Notes under the pieces: model-generated | Told to the model about the DNA's origin: nothing | Database searches by the model: none | Seen by the model: only the letters and a program-made list of their open reading frames with translations | Source: Bradyrhizobium sp. NDS-1 | GTDB lineage: Bacteria > Pseudomonadota > Alphaproteobacteria > Rhizobiales > Xanthobacteraceae | Assembly: GCF_032918005.1 (NCBI RefSeq) | Contig: NZ_CP136628.1 | Coordinates: 6,743,501-6,807,500 of the forward strand | DNA length: 64,000 nucleotides | Direction of reading: 5' to 3' | Made by a program: the position numbers and the translations under genes | Shown: piece after piece, positions 1 to 8,221 of the stretch | Position numbering within the stretch: the stretch's first letter is position 1 | Layout of the letters: each line of letters begins with the position of its first letter

Positions 1-1158
1 ATTCCGGGCGTTCCGCTGGAGCAGATCCGCTTTGCCGGCCTGCGCCTCCAGCGCGGCGGCGTCGGCTTCTATCCGACCTCAGGCTCGCCCTTCGTGCATC
101 TGGATACCGGTAGTGTCCGGCACTGGCCGCGTATGACGCATGACCAGCTCGCCCGCGTCTTCCCGGATGGAAAGACGGTGCATCTGCCGACCGACGGCAC
201 GCCGCTGAAGGGTTACGAGCTCGCCAAGGCCGAGATCGAGCGACGCGGCAGCGGCGAGGATTCCGGCAGCAAGCCGAATTTCTTTGCCGCCCTGTTCAAG
301 GGCAAGTCGGCAGCTCCGGCCAGCAGCAGCGACGAGGATGACGAGGGCGCGCCCGCCCCGGCCGCGAAGCCGGCGGCTCCGACCGTGGTCGCCGCCGCGG
401 CGGTCAAGCCTGCCGAACCGGTGCCGACGCCGCGCGCCAAGCCACAAATGGCCGCCACGATCCAGCTCGCCTCGGCCGATGCGCAGCTCGTCGCGGCGCC
501 CAAGCCGAAGCCTGCCCCGGTGGCTGACAAGCCGGCCTCCGGCAAATCTCTTGACGGCAAGCCGGAGACCCCGGCCGACATCATCAATGCCCGCGGCTTC
601 TGGGATGATGTGCCCGCGCCACAACAGGCGACGCCGGCGCAGATCGCTGCGCTGAAGGCCCGCCAGGCCCTTGCCGCCGCCACCGATCCGCAACCCACCG
701 CGAGCGTGTCCAACACGGCCCTTCAGGCGCTGGCGTTCGCGCCGGCCGCCTCTCCGGTTGACCGCGCCAATGTCGTCGCCGCCTCGGCGCCGATCCCACG
801 TTCCGCCCGCCCCGCCTCGCGCAGCCTCGCTCAGGCGACGGAGGTCAACACGGTGGTCGGCAAGAGCGTCGACGGCATGGTCGCGACCGCGACCCGTCTC
901 TCCGCCGCCAAGGGCGAGAGCATCTGGCTCAAGATCGTGATGCTGTCCCCCAGCGCCAGCCGTGCGATGTCGGTCACGCTGATGGGCGAGTTCGACACGG
1001 CCGCCCTACGCTCCTATTTCGTCAAGCCGCGGGCCGTGATCGCGATGGGTTTCGTCGACGATCCGATGCAGGGCCTGTCCTGCGACAGCTTCTCGGGCAG
1101 CGCGACCGCGAAGCTCGAGACCACCTCGTTCGTCGTGCGCACCGCCGCGCTGCGCTGA
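1..1158 (+). CDS. DUF882 / M15-like murein peptidase, C-terminal part (5' end outside window)
   Basis: The reading frame is open from base 1, so the gene starts upstream of the window. The first visible residues carry the segment SGSPFVHLDTGSVRHWPRM. This matches the end of the DUF882 (YcbK-like, peptidase M15 superfamily) domain, where the His-x-Asp and following His lie near the zinc site. The remaining ~340 residues are a long Ala/Pro/Lys-rich linker and a C-terminal part with no family I recognise. The family is exported and acts on, or binds, peptidoglycan. The long low-complexity extension is much larger than the ~150-residue DUF882 core, as in other Rhizobiales versions. The signal peptide and most of the catalytic core cannot be seen. 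Confidence 0.8.
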   Translation: MPGVPLEQIRFAGLRLQRGGVGFYPTSGSPFVHLDTGSVRHWPRMTHDQLARVFPDGKTVHLPTDGTPLKGYELAKAEIERRGSGEDSGSKPNFFAALFKGKSAAPASSSDEDDEGAPAPAAKPAAPTVVAAAAVKPAEPVPTPRAKPQMAATIQLASADAQLVAAPKPKPAPVADKPASGKSLDGKPETPADIINARGFWDDVPAPQQATPAQIAALKARQALAAATDPQPTASVSNTALQALAFAPAASPVDRANVVAASAPIPRSARPASRSLAQATEVNTVVGKSVDGMVATATRLSAAKGESIWLKIVMLSPSASRAMSVTLMGEFDTAALRSYFVKPRAVIAMGFVDDPMQGLSCDSFSGSATAKLETTSFVVRTAALR

Positions 1159-1194
1159 AGCTGGTACGCTTCACCACGTCCAAGAACGTAACCT

Positions 1195-1621
1195 TTACCG
1201 CGCTTTCCGTGCCCGCCGATCCAGGTGATACGTCAACGCCAGCGACAGGCAGACGATGAGCTCCTGCTTCGGCAGCTTGCCCGCCACCGGCAACAACAGC
1301 GCCCTCGTCTGCCGGTATTCGAACTGATCGGGAAAGCGCTCGCGAAACGCGTCGATCAGCGTCGTCTTGCAGTTGAACAGAATGGCGGCGTGTGTGGAGT
1401 CCTTGATGCGGCCGAGCCGGATCGTAGAGCCGCTGCCGGTCTCATCGGTCAGGTAAGCTGGCTCGCCCCATTTCAACGTTTCCGTGAGCCGGCCGACATC
1501 GTCATGCGCCCCCGGCAGTCGCGAAGATCAAGTCGCGCACCTGAAGCAGCCGCTTGCCGATCGGCCCTGGAAGAGCGCCAAAAGCGCGGCTCACCTCGCG
1601 CGGCAGCGCCGGTGCAGTCAC
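1195..1621 (-). pseudogene. DUF1801-type protein, frameshifted
   Basis: A GTG at 1621, preceded by GGAGA, opens a frame reading TAPALPREVSRAFGALPG and continuing to a TGA at about 1507. The next 93 codons of the family continue in another frame (LTETLKWGEPAYLTDE ... LSLALTYHLDRRARKAR). Removing one base from the C5 run at 1509-1513 (G5 on the coding strand) joins both parts into one protein of about 141 residues, the usual length for DUF1801 (YdhG-like). This is either a natural single-base frameshift or a sequencing error in the homopolymer. The function of the family is not established. Downstream of the shift the frame is well preserved, so the lesion is recent if real. Confidence 0.75.
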
Positions 1622-1771
1622 GGCGGTCTCCGTTCACAGACCAGGTGCAGCATCGCCGATTCGTAGCGCCGATGGAGCGCGGCGCAATCCTGGAAATGCT
1701 TCCGCACCGCAAGCACGCGAATTTTCCTGCGCTCGCTCGCGCCGCGGCAGTGGTTGTGAGGCGCCAACGCC

Positions 1772-2044
1772 TCAGAGCATTCCCAGCGCCTGCATGTAGG
1801 TTTCGAGAATGGTCTCGGCCTCGGCGCGCTCGTTCGGGTCCTGCTTGCGCATTCGCACGATGGTGCGCAGCGCCTTGACGTCGTAGCCGTTGCCCTTGCT
1901 CTCGGCATAGACGTCGCGGATGTCGTCGGAGATCGCCTTCTTCTCTTCCTCCAGCCGCTCGATGCGTTCGATGATGGATTTGAGCTGGTCCTTGGCAAAT
2001 TTCGTCGCGGGCTCGTCGTCGCGGACGGCGGCGGAGGTGGCCAT
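1772..2044 (-). CDS. gapR: GapR-like nucleoid protein (DUF2312)
   Basis: A 90-residue, highly charged, all-helical protein ([20 protein letters not shown] ... [14 protein letters not shown]). It matches DUF2312 over its whole length. The family member GapR of Caulobacter is a small dimeric or tetrameric DNA-binding protein that encircles overtwisted AT-rich DNA and aids replication and topoisomerase action. The N-terminal half is a coiled coil and the Lys/Arg-rich segment lies around residues 55-70. The ATG at 2044 is the only sensible start. It is a single gene on the minus strand, followed by the DUF1801 remnant. Confidence 0.9.
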   Translation of the reverse strand: MATSAAVRDDEPATKFAKDQLKSIIERIERLEEEKKAISDDIRDVYAESKGNGYDVKALRTIVRMRKQDPNERAEAETILETYMQALGML

Positions 2045-2242
2045 CTAGGTACTCCCAATGGAACTGGCAAAACGAGGTGACGCCGGCATCCTCACCGCGC
2101 GTGCTGGGGAGAACCCTTAGGGTTGGTGCCGACTGCGTTCAAGGCAGCATCGCGCTCGTCCACAGCGCGCCCACATCTTCCTGCGACAGCGCAAAGAAAC
2201 CTGTTGTGTGGTGCGACTCAGCGCGGCGACGGCCGGGGCCGC

Positions 2243-2548
2243 TCAATGCCCGTGGGGATGGACCTTCTTCATCGTCTCAAGCTGCTCGGGCGTGGCCGCG
2301 CCCTGGTACTTCGCTTTCCAGGTCTCATAGGGCATGCCGTAGACGGCCTCCCGGCTCTCGTCCTTGCTCAAGGCGACGCCCTGGGCGTCGGCAGCTTCCT
2401 TGAGCCAGTTGGACAGGCAGTTGCGGCAGAAGCCGGCGAGATTCATCAGGTCGATGTTCTGAACATCCGTCCGCGTCTTCAGATGATCGACCAGGCGCCG
2501 AAATACGGCCGCCTCGAGCTCGGTTCTGGTTTTGTCGTCGATTGCCAT
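2243..2548 (-). CDS. DUF1244 domain protein
   Basis: A 101-residue soluble protein with the family signature GFCRNCLSNWL (a C-x2-C pair) near residues 40-50 and YGMPYETWKAKYQ in the C-terminal third, ending in a His-rich tail (KKVHPHGH). DUF1244 proteins are small, mostly helical and conserved in Proteobacteria. No biochemical role is established; the Cys pair suggests metal binding but this is untested. It is monocistronic, with about 200 bases on either side before the next gene. Confidence 0.88.
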   Translation of the reverse strand: MAIDDKTRTELEAAVFRRLVDHLKTRTDVQNIDLMNLAGFCRNCLSNWLKEAADAQGVALSKDESREAVYGMPYETWKAKYQGAATPEQLETMKKVHPHGH

Positions 2549-2725
2549 GGCTGTATCCCCTTGGGCCTGCCCCGATGGAGGTTACCCTTACGGGATCAGG
2601 TGGGGCCTGTCACAGATTTTGCCATATCCCGGCGCAAACCCGCCCGGCAATGGAATGGCCGCTGCCTGGGCCGGTTCCCGACCCCTACGCCAAATCGTCA
2701 ATGATCTGGTATAGCTACCGCGACA

Positions 2726-3319
2726 ATGATTGCCGAATCTCCCCGCTCCCCGCTTCGCCTGCTCGCCCGGTTGGTCCCGGTGCTGGTGATCGCCTTGCTG
2801 TGCCTCTGTGCCAGTCCGGCCTCCGCCGATTTCCGCCTCTGCAACAACACGTCGAGCCGGGTCGGCATTGCGCTCGGCTACAAGGACGCCGAGGGCTGGA
2901 CCACCGAAGGCTGGTGGAACATCTCGTCCCGCTCCTGCGAGACCCTGCTGCGGGGAACGCTCGTCGCCCGTTACTATTACATCTACGCGATCGACTATGA
3001 CCGCGGCGGCGAGTGGTCGGGGCAGGCCTTCATGTGCTCGCGCGACAAGGAGTTCACCATCCGCGGCACCGAGGATTGCCTCGCGCGCGGCTACGACCGG
3101 ACCGGCTATTTCGAGGTCGACACCGGTGAGCAGCGAGCGTGGACCGTGCAGCTGACCGACGCCAACGAACAGCCGGCGCAGCAACGCGTACCCGGCCTGC
3201 CTGGTCCGGTTGGCCCGGGCGGGGTTCCGGGTTTGCCCAACAGCCCGCCCGGTGGTACGCCCCCCGCCGCGCCTGGGCTCCCGCCACCTCCCTCGCCACC
3301 GTCTGGAAGTAAGCAATGA
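2726..3319 (+). CDS. Secreted DUF1036 protein
   Basis: 197 residues. A signal peptide covers about residues 1-35 (hydrophobic LVPVLVIALLCLCASPASA), then the DUF1036 domain (DFRLCNNTSSRVGIALGYKD, with conserved Cys and aromatic residues), then a Pro/Gly-rich tail of about 45 residues (GLPGPVGPGG repeats) likely to be disordered. Role unknown; the family is periplasmic or secreted. The stop codon overlaps the ATG of the pyruvate kinase gene by 4 bases (ATGA), so the two are probably co-transcribed. That pairing with a glycolytic gene is probably operon convenience rather than shared function. Confidence 0.88.
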   Translation: MIAESPRSPLRLLARLVPVLVIALLCLCASPASADFRLCNNTSSRVGIALGYKDAEGWTTEGWWNISSRSCETLLRGTLVARYYYIYAIDYDRGGEWSGQAFMCSRDKEFTIRGTEDCLARGYDRTGYFEVDTGEQRAWTVQLTDANEQPAQQRVPGLPGPVGPGGVPGLPNSPPGGTPPAAPGLPPPPSPPSGSKQ

Positions 3320-4752
3320 GGCGTCTTCGCCGTATCAAGATTCTCGCGACGCTGGGACCGGCCTCTTCGGATCTCGCGATGATCCGCCGCCTGTTCGAGG
3401 CCGGCGCCGACTTGTTTCGCATCAACATGAGCCACACCCCGCATGACAAGATGCGGGAGCTGGTGGCGACGATCCGCAACGTCGAGAGCAGCTATGGCCG
3501 GCCGATCGGCATCCTGGTCGATCTCCAGGGTCCGAAGCTCAGGTTAGGTGCCTTCGCCGAAGGCTCGGTGCAGCTCCAGAACGGCCAGACCTTCACGCTC
3601 GATTCCGACAAGGCGCCCGGCGATGCCACGCGCGTCCACCTGCCGCATCCGGAGATCCTGGCGGCGCTGCGGCCCGGTCACGCGCTGCTGCTCGACGACG
3701 GCAAGGTACGCCTGATCGCGGAGGAAACCTCCAAGGAGCACGCGGTGACGCGTGTCGTGGTCGGCGGCAAAATGAGCGACCGCAAGGGCGTCAGCCTGCC
3801 CGACACCGATTTGCCGGTCTCCGCCATGACGTCGAAGGACCGCGCCGACCTCGAGGCGGCGCTCGTCACCGGCGTCGACTGGATCGCGCTGTCCTTCGTG
3901 CAGCGCGCGGACGACGTGCTCGAAGCCAAGAAGATGATCCGCGGCCGCGCTGCCGTGATGGCCAAGATCGAGAAGCCGCAGGCGATCGACCGCCTCGCCG
4001 ACATCATCGAGGCCTCCGATGCGCTGATGGTGGCGCGCGGCGACCTCGGCGTCGAGCTGCCGCTGGAGCGCGTTCCGAGCCTGCAGAAGCAGATGACACG
4101 GATGGCGCGCCGCGCCGGCAAACCGGTGGTGGTCGCGACCCAGATGCTGGAATCGATGATCCAGTCGCCGGTGCCGACCCGCGCCGAAGTCTCCGACGTC
4201 GCTACCGCCGTCTATGAGGGCGCCGACGCCATCATGCTGTCGGCGGAATCGGCGGCCGGCAAATTCCCGGTCGAGGCGGTCTCGACCATGAACCGCATCG
4301 GCGAGGAGGTCGAACGCGACCCGACCTACCGCTCGGTGATCACGGCGCAGCGCCCCCCGCCGGAATCGACCGCCGGCGATGCCATCGCGGATGCCGCACG
4401 GCAGATCGCCGAAACGCTGGACCTGCCCGCCTTGATCTGCTGGACCTCGTCAGGCTCGACCGCCGTGCGCGTCGCGCGCGAGCGGCCGAAGCCGCCGATC
4501 GTGGCGATCACGCCGAACATCACCGCCGGCCGCCGGCTCGCGGTGGTCTGGGGCGTGCATTGCGTGGTGGCGGAGGACGCGCGCGACCAGGACGACATGG
4601 TCAGCCGCGCCGGCCAGATCGCGTTCCGTGACGGCTTCGTCCGCGCCGGCCAGCGCGTGATCATCGTCGCCGGCGTGCCGCTCGGCATTCCCGGCACCAC
4701 CAACATGGTGCGCATCGCCTCGGTCGGCCCCGAAGGCGACGCGAACATTTAG
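3316..4752 (+). CDS. pyk: Pyruvate kinase
   Basis: 478 residues, full length for the bacterial enzyme converting phosphoenolpyruvate and ADP to pyruvate and ATP. Visible features are the N-terminal KILATLGPAS strand, FRINMSH, the B domain, the active-site signature AKIEKPQAI with the catalytic Lys, the metal-binding MVARGDLGVE, and PTRAEVSDVATAV with VYEGADAIMLSAE. The C-terminal domain (SGSTAVRVARERP) is present. The start overlaps the upstream DUF1036 stop. No residue appears to be missing. It is the last enzyme of glycolysis and acts in the cytoplasm. Confidence 0.98.
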   Translation: MRRLRRIKILATLGPASSDLAMIRRLFEAGADLFRINMSHTPHDKMRELVATIRNVESSYGRPIGILVDLQGPKLRLGAFAEGSVQLQNGQTFTLDSDKAPGDATRVHLPHPEILAALRPGHALLLDDGKVRLIAEETSKEHAVTRVVVGGKMSDRKGVSLPDTDLPVSAMTSKDRADLEAALVTGVDWIALSFVQRADDVLEAKKMIRGRAAVMAKIEKPQAIDRLADIIEASDALMVARGDLGVELPLERVPSLQKQMTRMARRAGKPVVVATQMLESMIQSPVPTRAEVSDVATAVYEGADAIMLSAESAAGKFPVEAVSTMNRIGEEVERDPTYRSVITAQRPPPESTAGDAIADAARQIAETLDLPALICWTSSGSTAVRVARERPKPPIVAITPNITAGRRLAVVWGVHCVVAEDARDQDDMVSRAGQIAFRDGFVRAGQRVIIVAGVPLGIPGTTNMVRIASVGPEGDANI

Positions 4753-4903
4753 GTCCGGCAGGCGCCGCCAAACAAAAATTCGAAAAACAACCCCATGCAA
4801 AGGAGCCGGAGGGTCCGGCGGGCTTGCTGCGGTCTTGCGGAAAGGCTCGCTCCGTCAACGACATGAGCGAGGTCAGACCCGCGGCCCGGCCGCGCGGCCG
4901 ATG

Positions 4904-5584
4904 TTACGCGCCAACCAGCGCCTTCGTCGTCGGCAGCAGCGTCTGCTGGACGACCAGGCCGCGGGCGCGGGCGTCCATGACGCCGACCGCGCGCAGGGCC
5001 AGCAGCGTCACGGTCTGCACCGCGTCGCGCATCTTGACGGGATCGTCGAGATTGTCGGGCGCGAGCGGCCCGACCAGGGCCTCATGCAGCGCGCCGAGCA
5101 ACGCGGTGGCCGCGAGCGCGGTGTCCTGCGCCGGCAGGTGACCGGCACGCACCGCGGCGTCGATCCGGGATGCGATCTCGCCCGCGATCTCGCGCCGGCT
5201 GGCAAGCCTGGAGGCGCTGACATCGACATCGACGGGCTCGGCCAGGATGCCCCAGGCGAGCCTGCGCTGCGACAGGGTATGGACCGCCACGGTTGTCACG
5301 GCCGCGGCCAACGCCGAGGACGGCCCGGGCGCCGCATCGGCCGCCCGGCGGATCGCCGCGAGCTCGTCGCGGGAGACCTCGGCAATCAGTTCGGAAATCA
5401 GCTCGGCCTTGGAGGGGAAGTAGCGGTAGACCGTGCCGGCCGCGACATTGGCCCGGACCGCGACCGGCGCGATCTGCACCGCCGCCATGCCGCCTTCCGC
5501 CGCCGTCTCCCGCGCCGCCGTCAGAATCGCACTGCGCCGCGCCGCAAGGCGCTTAACCACTTGATGCGTCCGCCGATAAACCAT
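4904..5584 (-). CDS. TetR/AcrR-family transcriptional regulator
   Basis: About 226 residues from the ATG at 5584 (MVYRRTHQVV); an upstream in-frame extension is rich in Cys and Arg and is not believable. The N-terminal helix-turn-helix ends in the typical ANVAAGTVYRYFPSKAELI. The ligand-binding half has no recognisable signature. It is convergent with pyk. An inverted-repeat region at 5670-5692, about 90 bases upstream of the start, is a candidate operator. The regulated gene may be itself or the weakly supported membrane protein gene on the other strand at 5764. Confidence 0.88.
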   Translation of the reverse strand: MVYRRTHQVVKRLAARRSAILTAARETAAEGGMAAVQIAPVAVRANVAAGTVYRYFPSKAELISELIAEVSRDELAAIRRAADAAPGPSSALAAAVTTVAVHTLSQRRLAWGILAEPVDVDVSASRLASRREIAGEIASRIDAAVRAGHLPAQDTALAATALLGALHEALVGPLAPDNLDDPVKMRDAVQTVTLLALRAVGVMDARARGLVVQQTLLPTTKALVGA

Positions 5585-5669
5585 GGCGCGCTTCCTGTCC
5601 CACACGCCTGCCGCACGCCCTGCGGCCGAACGCTTCGTCACGCAAAAGATGCAAATCGCCCCGCAAGGA

Positions 5670-5692
5670 CTGAACAACTATTCAGGGTGAAT
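5670..5692. promoter_or_regulatory. Candidate TetR operator (overlapping inverted repeats)
   Basis: Two overlapping dyads: CTGAA-N6-TTCAG (5670-5685) and ATTCA-GGG-TGAAT (5680-5692). The core TGAACAACTATTCA resembles operators of TetR-family regulators. It lies between the TetR gene and the divergent open frame at 5764. Assignment is by position and symmetry only. Confidence 0.4.
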
Positions 5693-5763
5693 GACAAGAT
5701 GGAAATGCGTGACGCGTCACGGCGATCCGGACTGGAGCGCCTCCGCGGCGCGGCATTCCCGTC

Positions 5764-6129
5764 GTGCTGGCACTGACGGCGCGCCACGTGCGGTTGCAAT
5801 TGCTCATGCTCGCGATGAGCCTCGCGCTCGCCGTCCCCATCACGACCTCCGCGCTGGTGCCCCCGATCGGCACCTATTACGCACTGAATTTTCCGGCCGC
5901 GCATTTTCCCGAGATCAACACCGCGGTCTATGCCGAACAGTTGCGCGGCATCCGCCCTGCTCTACATGTGGGCGCTGTGGCCGTGCGCTGCCTCGGCGGC
6001 ATTGCGCTCGCCGCAGCATCGATCTGGGCCACCAAATTGTACCTCGTCCGGCGCCGCACGCCTCTGCCGCGCCAACTTCGTCGAGGGGACTGGCTAGCCT
6101 CGTCCAAGAAAACTGACGAGCCGAACTGA
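5764..6129 (+). CDS. Hypothetical membrane protein
   Basis: An open frame of 121 codons with two likely membrane segments (about residues 12-33, LQLLMLAMSLALAVPITTSAL, and 66-90, LHVGAVAVRCLGGIALAAASIW), ending in a charged tail. The start is unclear: GTG at 5764 has no good ribosome-binding site, and ATG codons at 5806 and 5818 are alternatives. No family recognised. It could be real but short; codon usage is like its neighbours. It runs divergently from the TetR gene. Confidence 0.4.
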   Translation: MLALTARHVRLQLLMLAMSLALAVPITTSALVPPIGTYYALNFPAAHFPEINTAVYAEQLRGIRPALHVGAVAVRCLGGIALAAASIWATKLYLVRRRTPLPRQLRRGDWLASSKKTDEPN

Positions 6130-6162
6130 GAAGCCGAACTGACGAGCCTCGCCCCAAACGAA

Positions 6163-6189
6163 AAGAGCCCCGTCGAGGACGGGGCTCTT
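6163..6189 (-). terminator. Rho-independent terminator after the Flp pilin gene
   Basis: A 12-bp perfect stem (AAGAGCCCCGTC / GACGGGGCTCTT) with a 3-base loop. On the minus strand it is followed by TTCGTTT, consistent with stopping transcription of the pilin gene that ends at 6212. It may also serve the plus-strand frame ending at 6129. Confidence 0.8.
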
Positions 6190-6211
6190 CGAATCCCTGG
6201 TTCGTCCGGCC

Positions 6212-6376
6212 TTACTTGAGGCTGGTCGAGATCGAGGTGAACTTGGTGTTCAGCGTGGTGCCGAGATTGTTGACGACGGTGATGATCGCGAGCGCGATGC
6301 CGGCAGCGATCAGGCCGTATTCGATGGCGGTGGCGCCGGATTCATCCTTCACGAAACGCGCAACGAGGTTCTTCAT
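6212..6376 (-). CDS. Flp/Fap-type IVb pilin
   Basis: 54 residues: MKNLVARFVKDESGATAIEY then a hydrophobic helix (GLIAAGIALAIITVV) and a short polar tail. This is the classic Flp prepilin: a short basic leader, the invariant Glu of the GATAIEYGL motif at position +5 of the processing site, and one transmembrane helix. A GGAG lies about 10 bases before the ATG at 6376. Flp pilins are processed by a TadV/CpaA prepilin peptidase and polymerised by the Tad/Cpa machinery. No cpa/tad genes lie nearby, so this is an orphan pilin locus, as is common in Bradyrhizobium. Confidence 0.92.
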   Translation of the reverse strand: MKNLVARFVKDESGATAIEYGLIAAGIALAIITVVNNLGTTLNTKFTSISTSLK

Positions 6377-6707
6377 AGAAGTGCTCCAAATGAGTACACG
6401 AGGCTTACAACTGATCCGGTCTCTTCGGCTTCCCAGCGCCGCCCGACCTTGAAACCGAACGTAGAGGCAAAGAATTGCGCCGCAGTTAATTCGACTGCGT
6501 AAACACAGGGCGGGTTGCGTGTATTCGCCGATGGTAAATGGAAATCTAGAACAATCCGTTAAATTGTCGGGACATGAAACCGCGATAGCGTGGCCGGTTT
6601 ACCCCAAGTTATGACCGCTATGGTCCAATGCCGACCGCTCGGCCTGAAGCGGCCCTCCGGGGTCCGGATCGCGCTCGATGACAAGAACAACAGGACGACG
6701 AGGCGGC
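6377..6707. other. Intergenic region between divergent pilin and membrane-protein genes
   Basis: 331 bases without a convincing gene. It is locally AT-richer (around 6480-6560) than its surroundings and must contain promoters for the pilin gene (minus) and the membrane-protein genes (plus). No clear -35/-10 pair or operator stood out by eye. Confidence 0.6.
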
Positions 6708-8210
6708 ATGTCCCTTTCCTTTGCCAACAGCATCGCGGTGCAGAGCCGCGCGAGGGCCCTGGTGCCGCTGTGCGTCGGTGCCGGCGCCTATCTGTTCTAC
6801 CTCTTCGTCGGCGACACGCTGCTTCAGGATTCCGACTCGTTCTGGCAGATCAAGATCGGGCAATGGATCCTCGATCACGGCGCCATGCCCACCACCGACA
6901 TCTATTCCTTCACGCGAACCGGCGCGACGTGGATTTCGACGTCATGGCTGTCGCAGGTGCTGTTCGCCTTCTCCCATGCGCAATGGGGCTGGGCTGGCCC
7001 GGTCATCCTCACCGCGATCGCGATTGCGCTTGCGCTTGCAATCTTCGTCTATCTGCTCGACGCGCAGATCGAGGCACCGCGCGCCGTGCTGTTCGCGATG
7101 CTGGCCCTGCTGCTGTCGATCCATCACGTGCTGGCGCGTCCGCATATCCTGGCGCTGCCCGTCATGGTGGCGTGGGTCGGCCTGCTGATGGGAGCTGCCG
7201 ACCGCAGGAGCGCGCCGTCCTGGACCTGGCTGCCGCTGATGGCGCTCTGGGCCAATCTGCATGGCGGCTTCGTGCTGGGCCTGGCGCTGATCGGACCGAT
7301 TTCGCTCGAAGCGGTCGAGCATGCCGAGAAGGGACAACGCCTGCGGCTGTTCATGCGCTGGGTCCTGTTCGGAATCGGCGCGCTGATTGCGAGCTGCTGC
7401 ACGCCCTATGGGTGGCGGACGCTGCAGGGCGCGACCAACATCCTCGGCCTTGGCGAGCTGCTGTCGCTGATCTTCGAATGGGCGCCGGCGAACTTCGCCA
7501 CGTTCACGTCCTTCGAAGGCGCCCTGCTCGCCCTGATCGCATTCGGCTATTATCGCGGCCTGGTGCTGTCGGCGCCCCGGATCTTCCTGATCCTGTTCCT
7601 GACCTGGAGCGCACTGACCCATGTCCGGAGCATCGAGGCATTTGCGTTCATCGTGCCGCTGGTGCTGGCAAAGCCGCTCGGCCAGATGTTCCCGCGCCCG
7701 GCGCCTGACGCCACCGATGGCGACCGCTGGCCGGCCCGCTATGTCACCGCCCTTGGTGCACTGATGATCGTGGCGGCGAGTTGGACCTCGACGTCGCTCT
7801 ACTTGGGGCACCACCGCTTTACCTTCACGATGACGCAAACGCCCGTTGCGGCGGTCGACCTGCTCGAGCAACGCAAGGTGCAGCGCATCTTCAACGCCTA
7901 CCAGTTCGGCGGCTACCTGATCTCGCGCGACATTCCGGTCTTCGTCGACGGCCGCGCCGAGCTCTATGGCGAGAAATTCGTCATGGACTTCTTCAAGGCA
8001 ACGGAGGGCAAGAAGCCCGAGCTGCTGCCGCGCCTGCTCGACGAGTACAAGATCGACGCGACGCTCCTGGTTGCCGATGCGCCGGGCCCGCAGATCCTCG
8101 ACCAGCTCAAGGGCTGGAAGCGGATCTATGCGGACGACATCGCCGTCATCCATGTGCGCGAGGACGGACAGAGCGCGGATAGCAGATCCACGCCCGCGGC
8201 CTCGAATTGA
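6708..8210 (+). CDS. Polytopic membrane protein, GT-C glycosyltransferase-like (uncertain)
   Basis: About 500 residues from the ATG at 6708 (MSLSFANSIAV), which has GAGG just upstream; an alternative start is at 6678. About ten hydrophobic helices fill residues 20-370, followed by a soluble C-terminal domain (NAYQFGGYLISRDIPVFVDGR ...). Early acidic residues (LLQDSDSFWQIKIGQWI, an Asp in the first loop) and the C-terminal soluble part resemble GT-C fold enzymes that use polyprenyl-phosphate sugars, but there is no decisive motif. It is followed after 11 bases by a second large membrane protein, so the two probably form an operon acting in cell-envelope polysaccharide or lipid modification. 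Confidence 0.7.
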   Translation: MSLSFANSIAVQSRARALVPLCVGAGAYLFYLFVGDTLLQDSDSFWQIKIGQWILDHGAMPTTDIYSFTRTGATWISTSWLSQVLFAFSHAQWGWAGPVILTAIAIALALAIFVYLLDAQIEAPRAVLFAMLALLLSIHHVLARPHILALPVMVAWVGLLMGAADRRSAPSWTWLPLMALWANLHGGFVLGLALIGPISLEAVEHAEKGQRLRLFMRWVLFGIGALIASCCTPYGWRTLQGATNILGLGELLSLIFEWAPANFATFTSFEGALLALIAFGYYRGLVLSAPRIFLILFLTWSALTHVRSIEAFAFIVPLVLAKPLGQMFPRPAPDATDGDRWPARYVTALGALMIVAASWTSTSLYLGHHRFTFTMTQTPVAAVDLLEQRKVQRIFNAYQFGGYLISRDIPVFVDGRAELYGEKFVMDFFKATEGKKPELLPRLLDEYKIDATLLVADAPGPQILDQLKGWKRIYADDIAVIHVREDGQSADSRSTPAASN

Positions 8211-8221
8211 GGCGCGGGACG

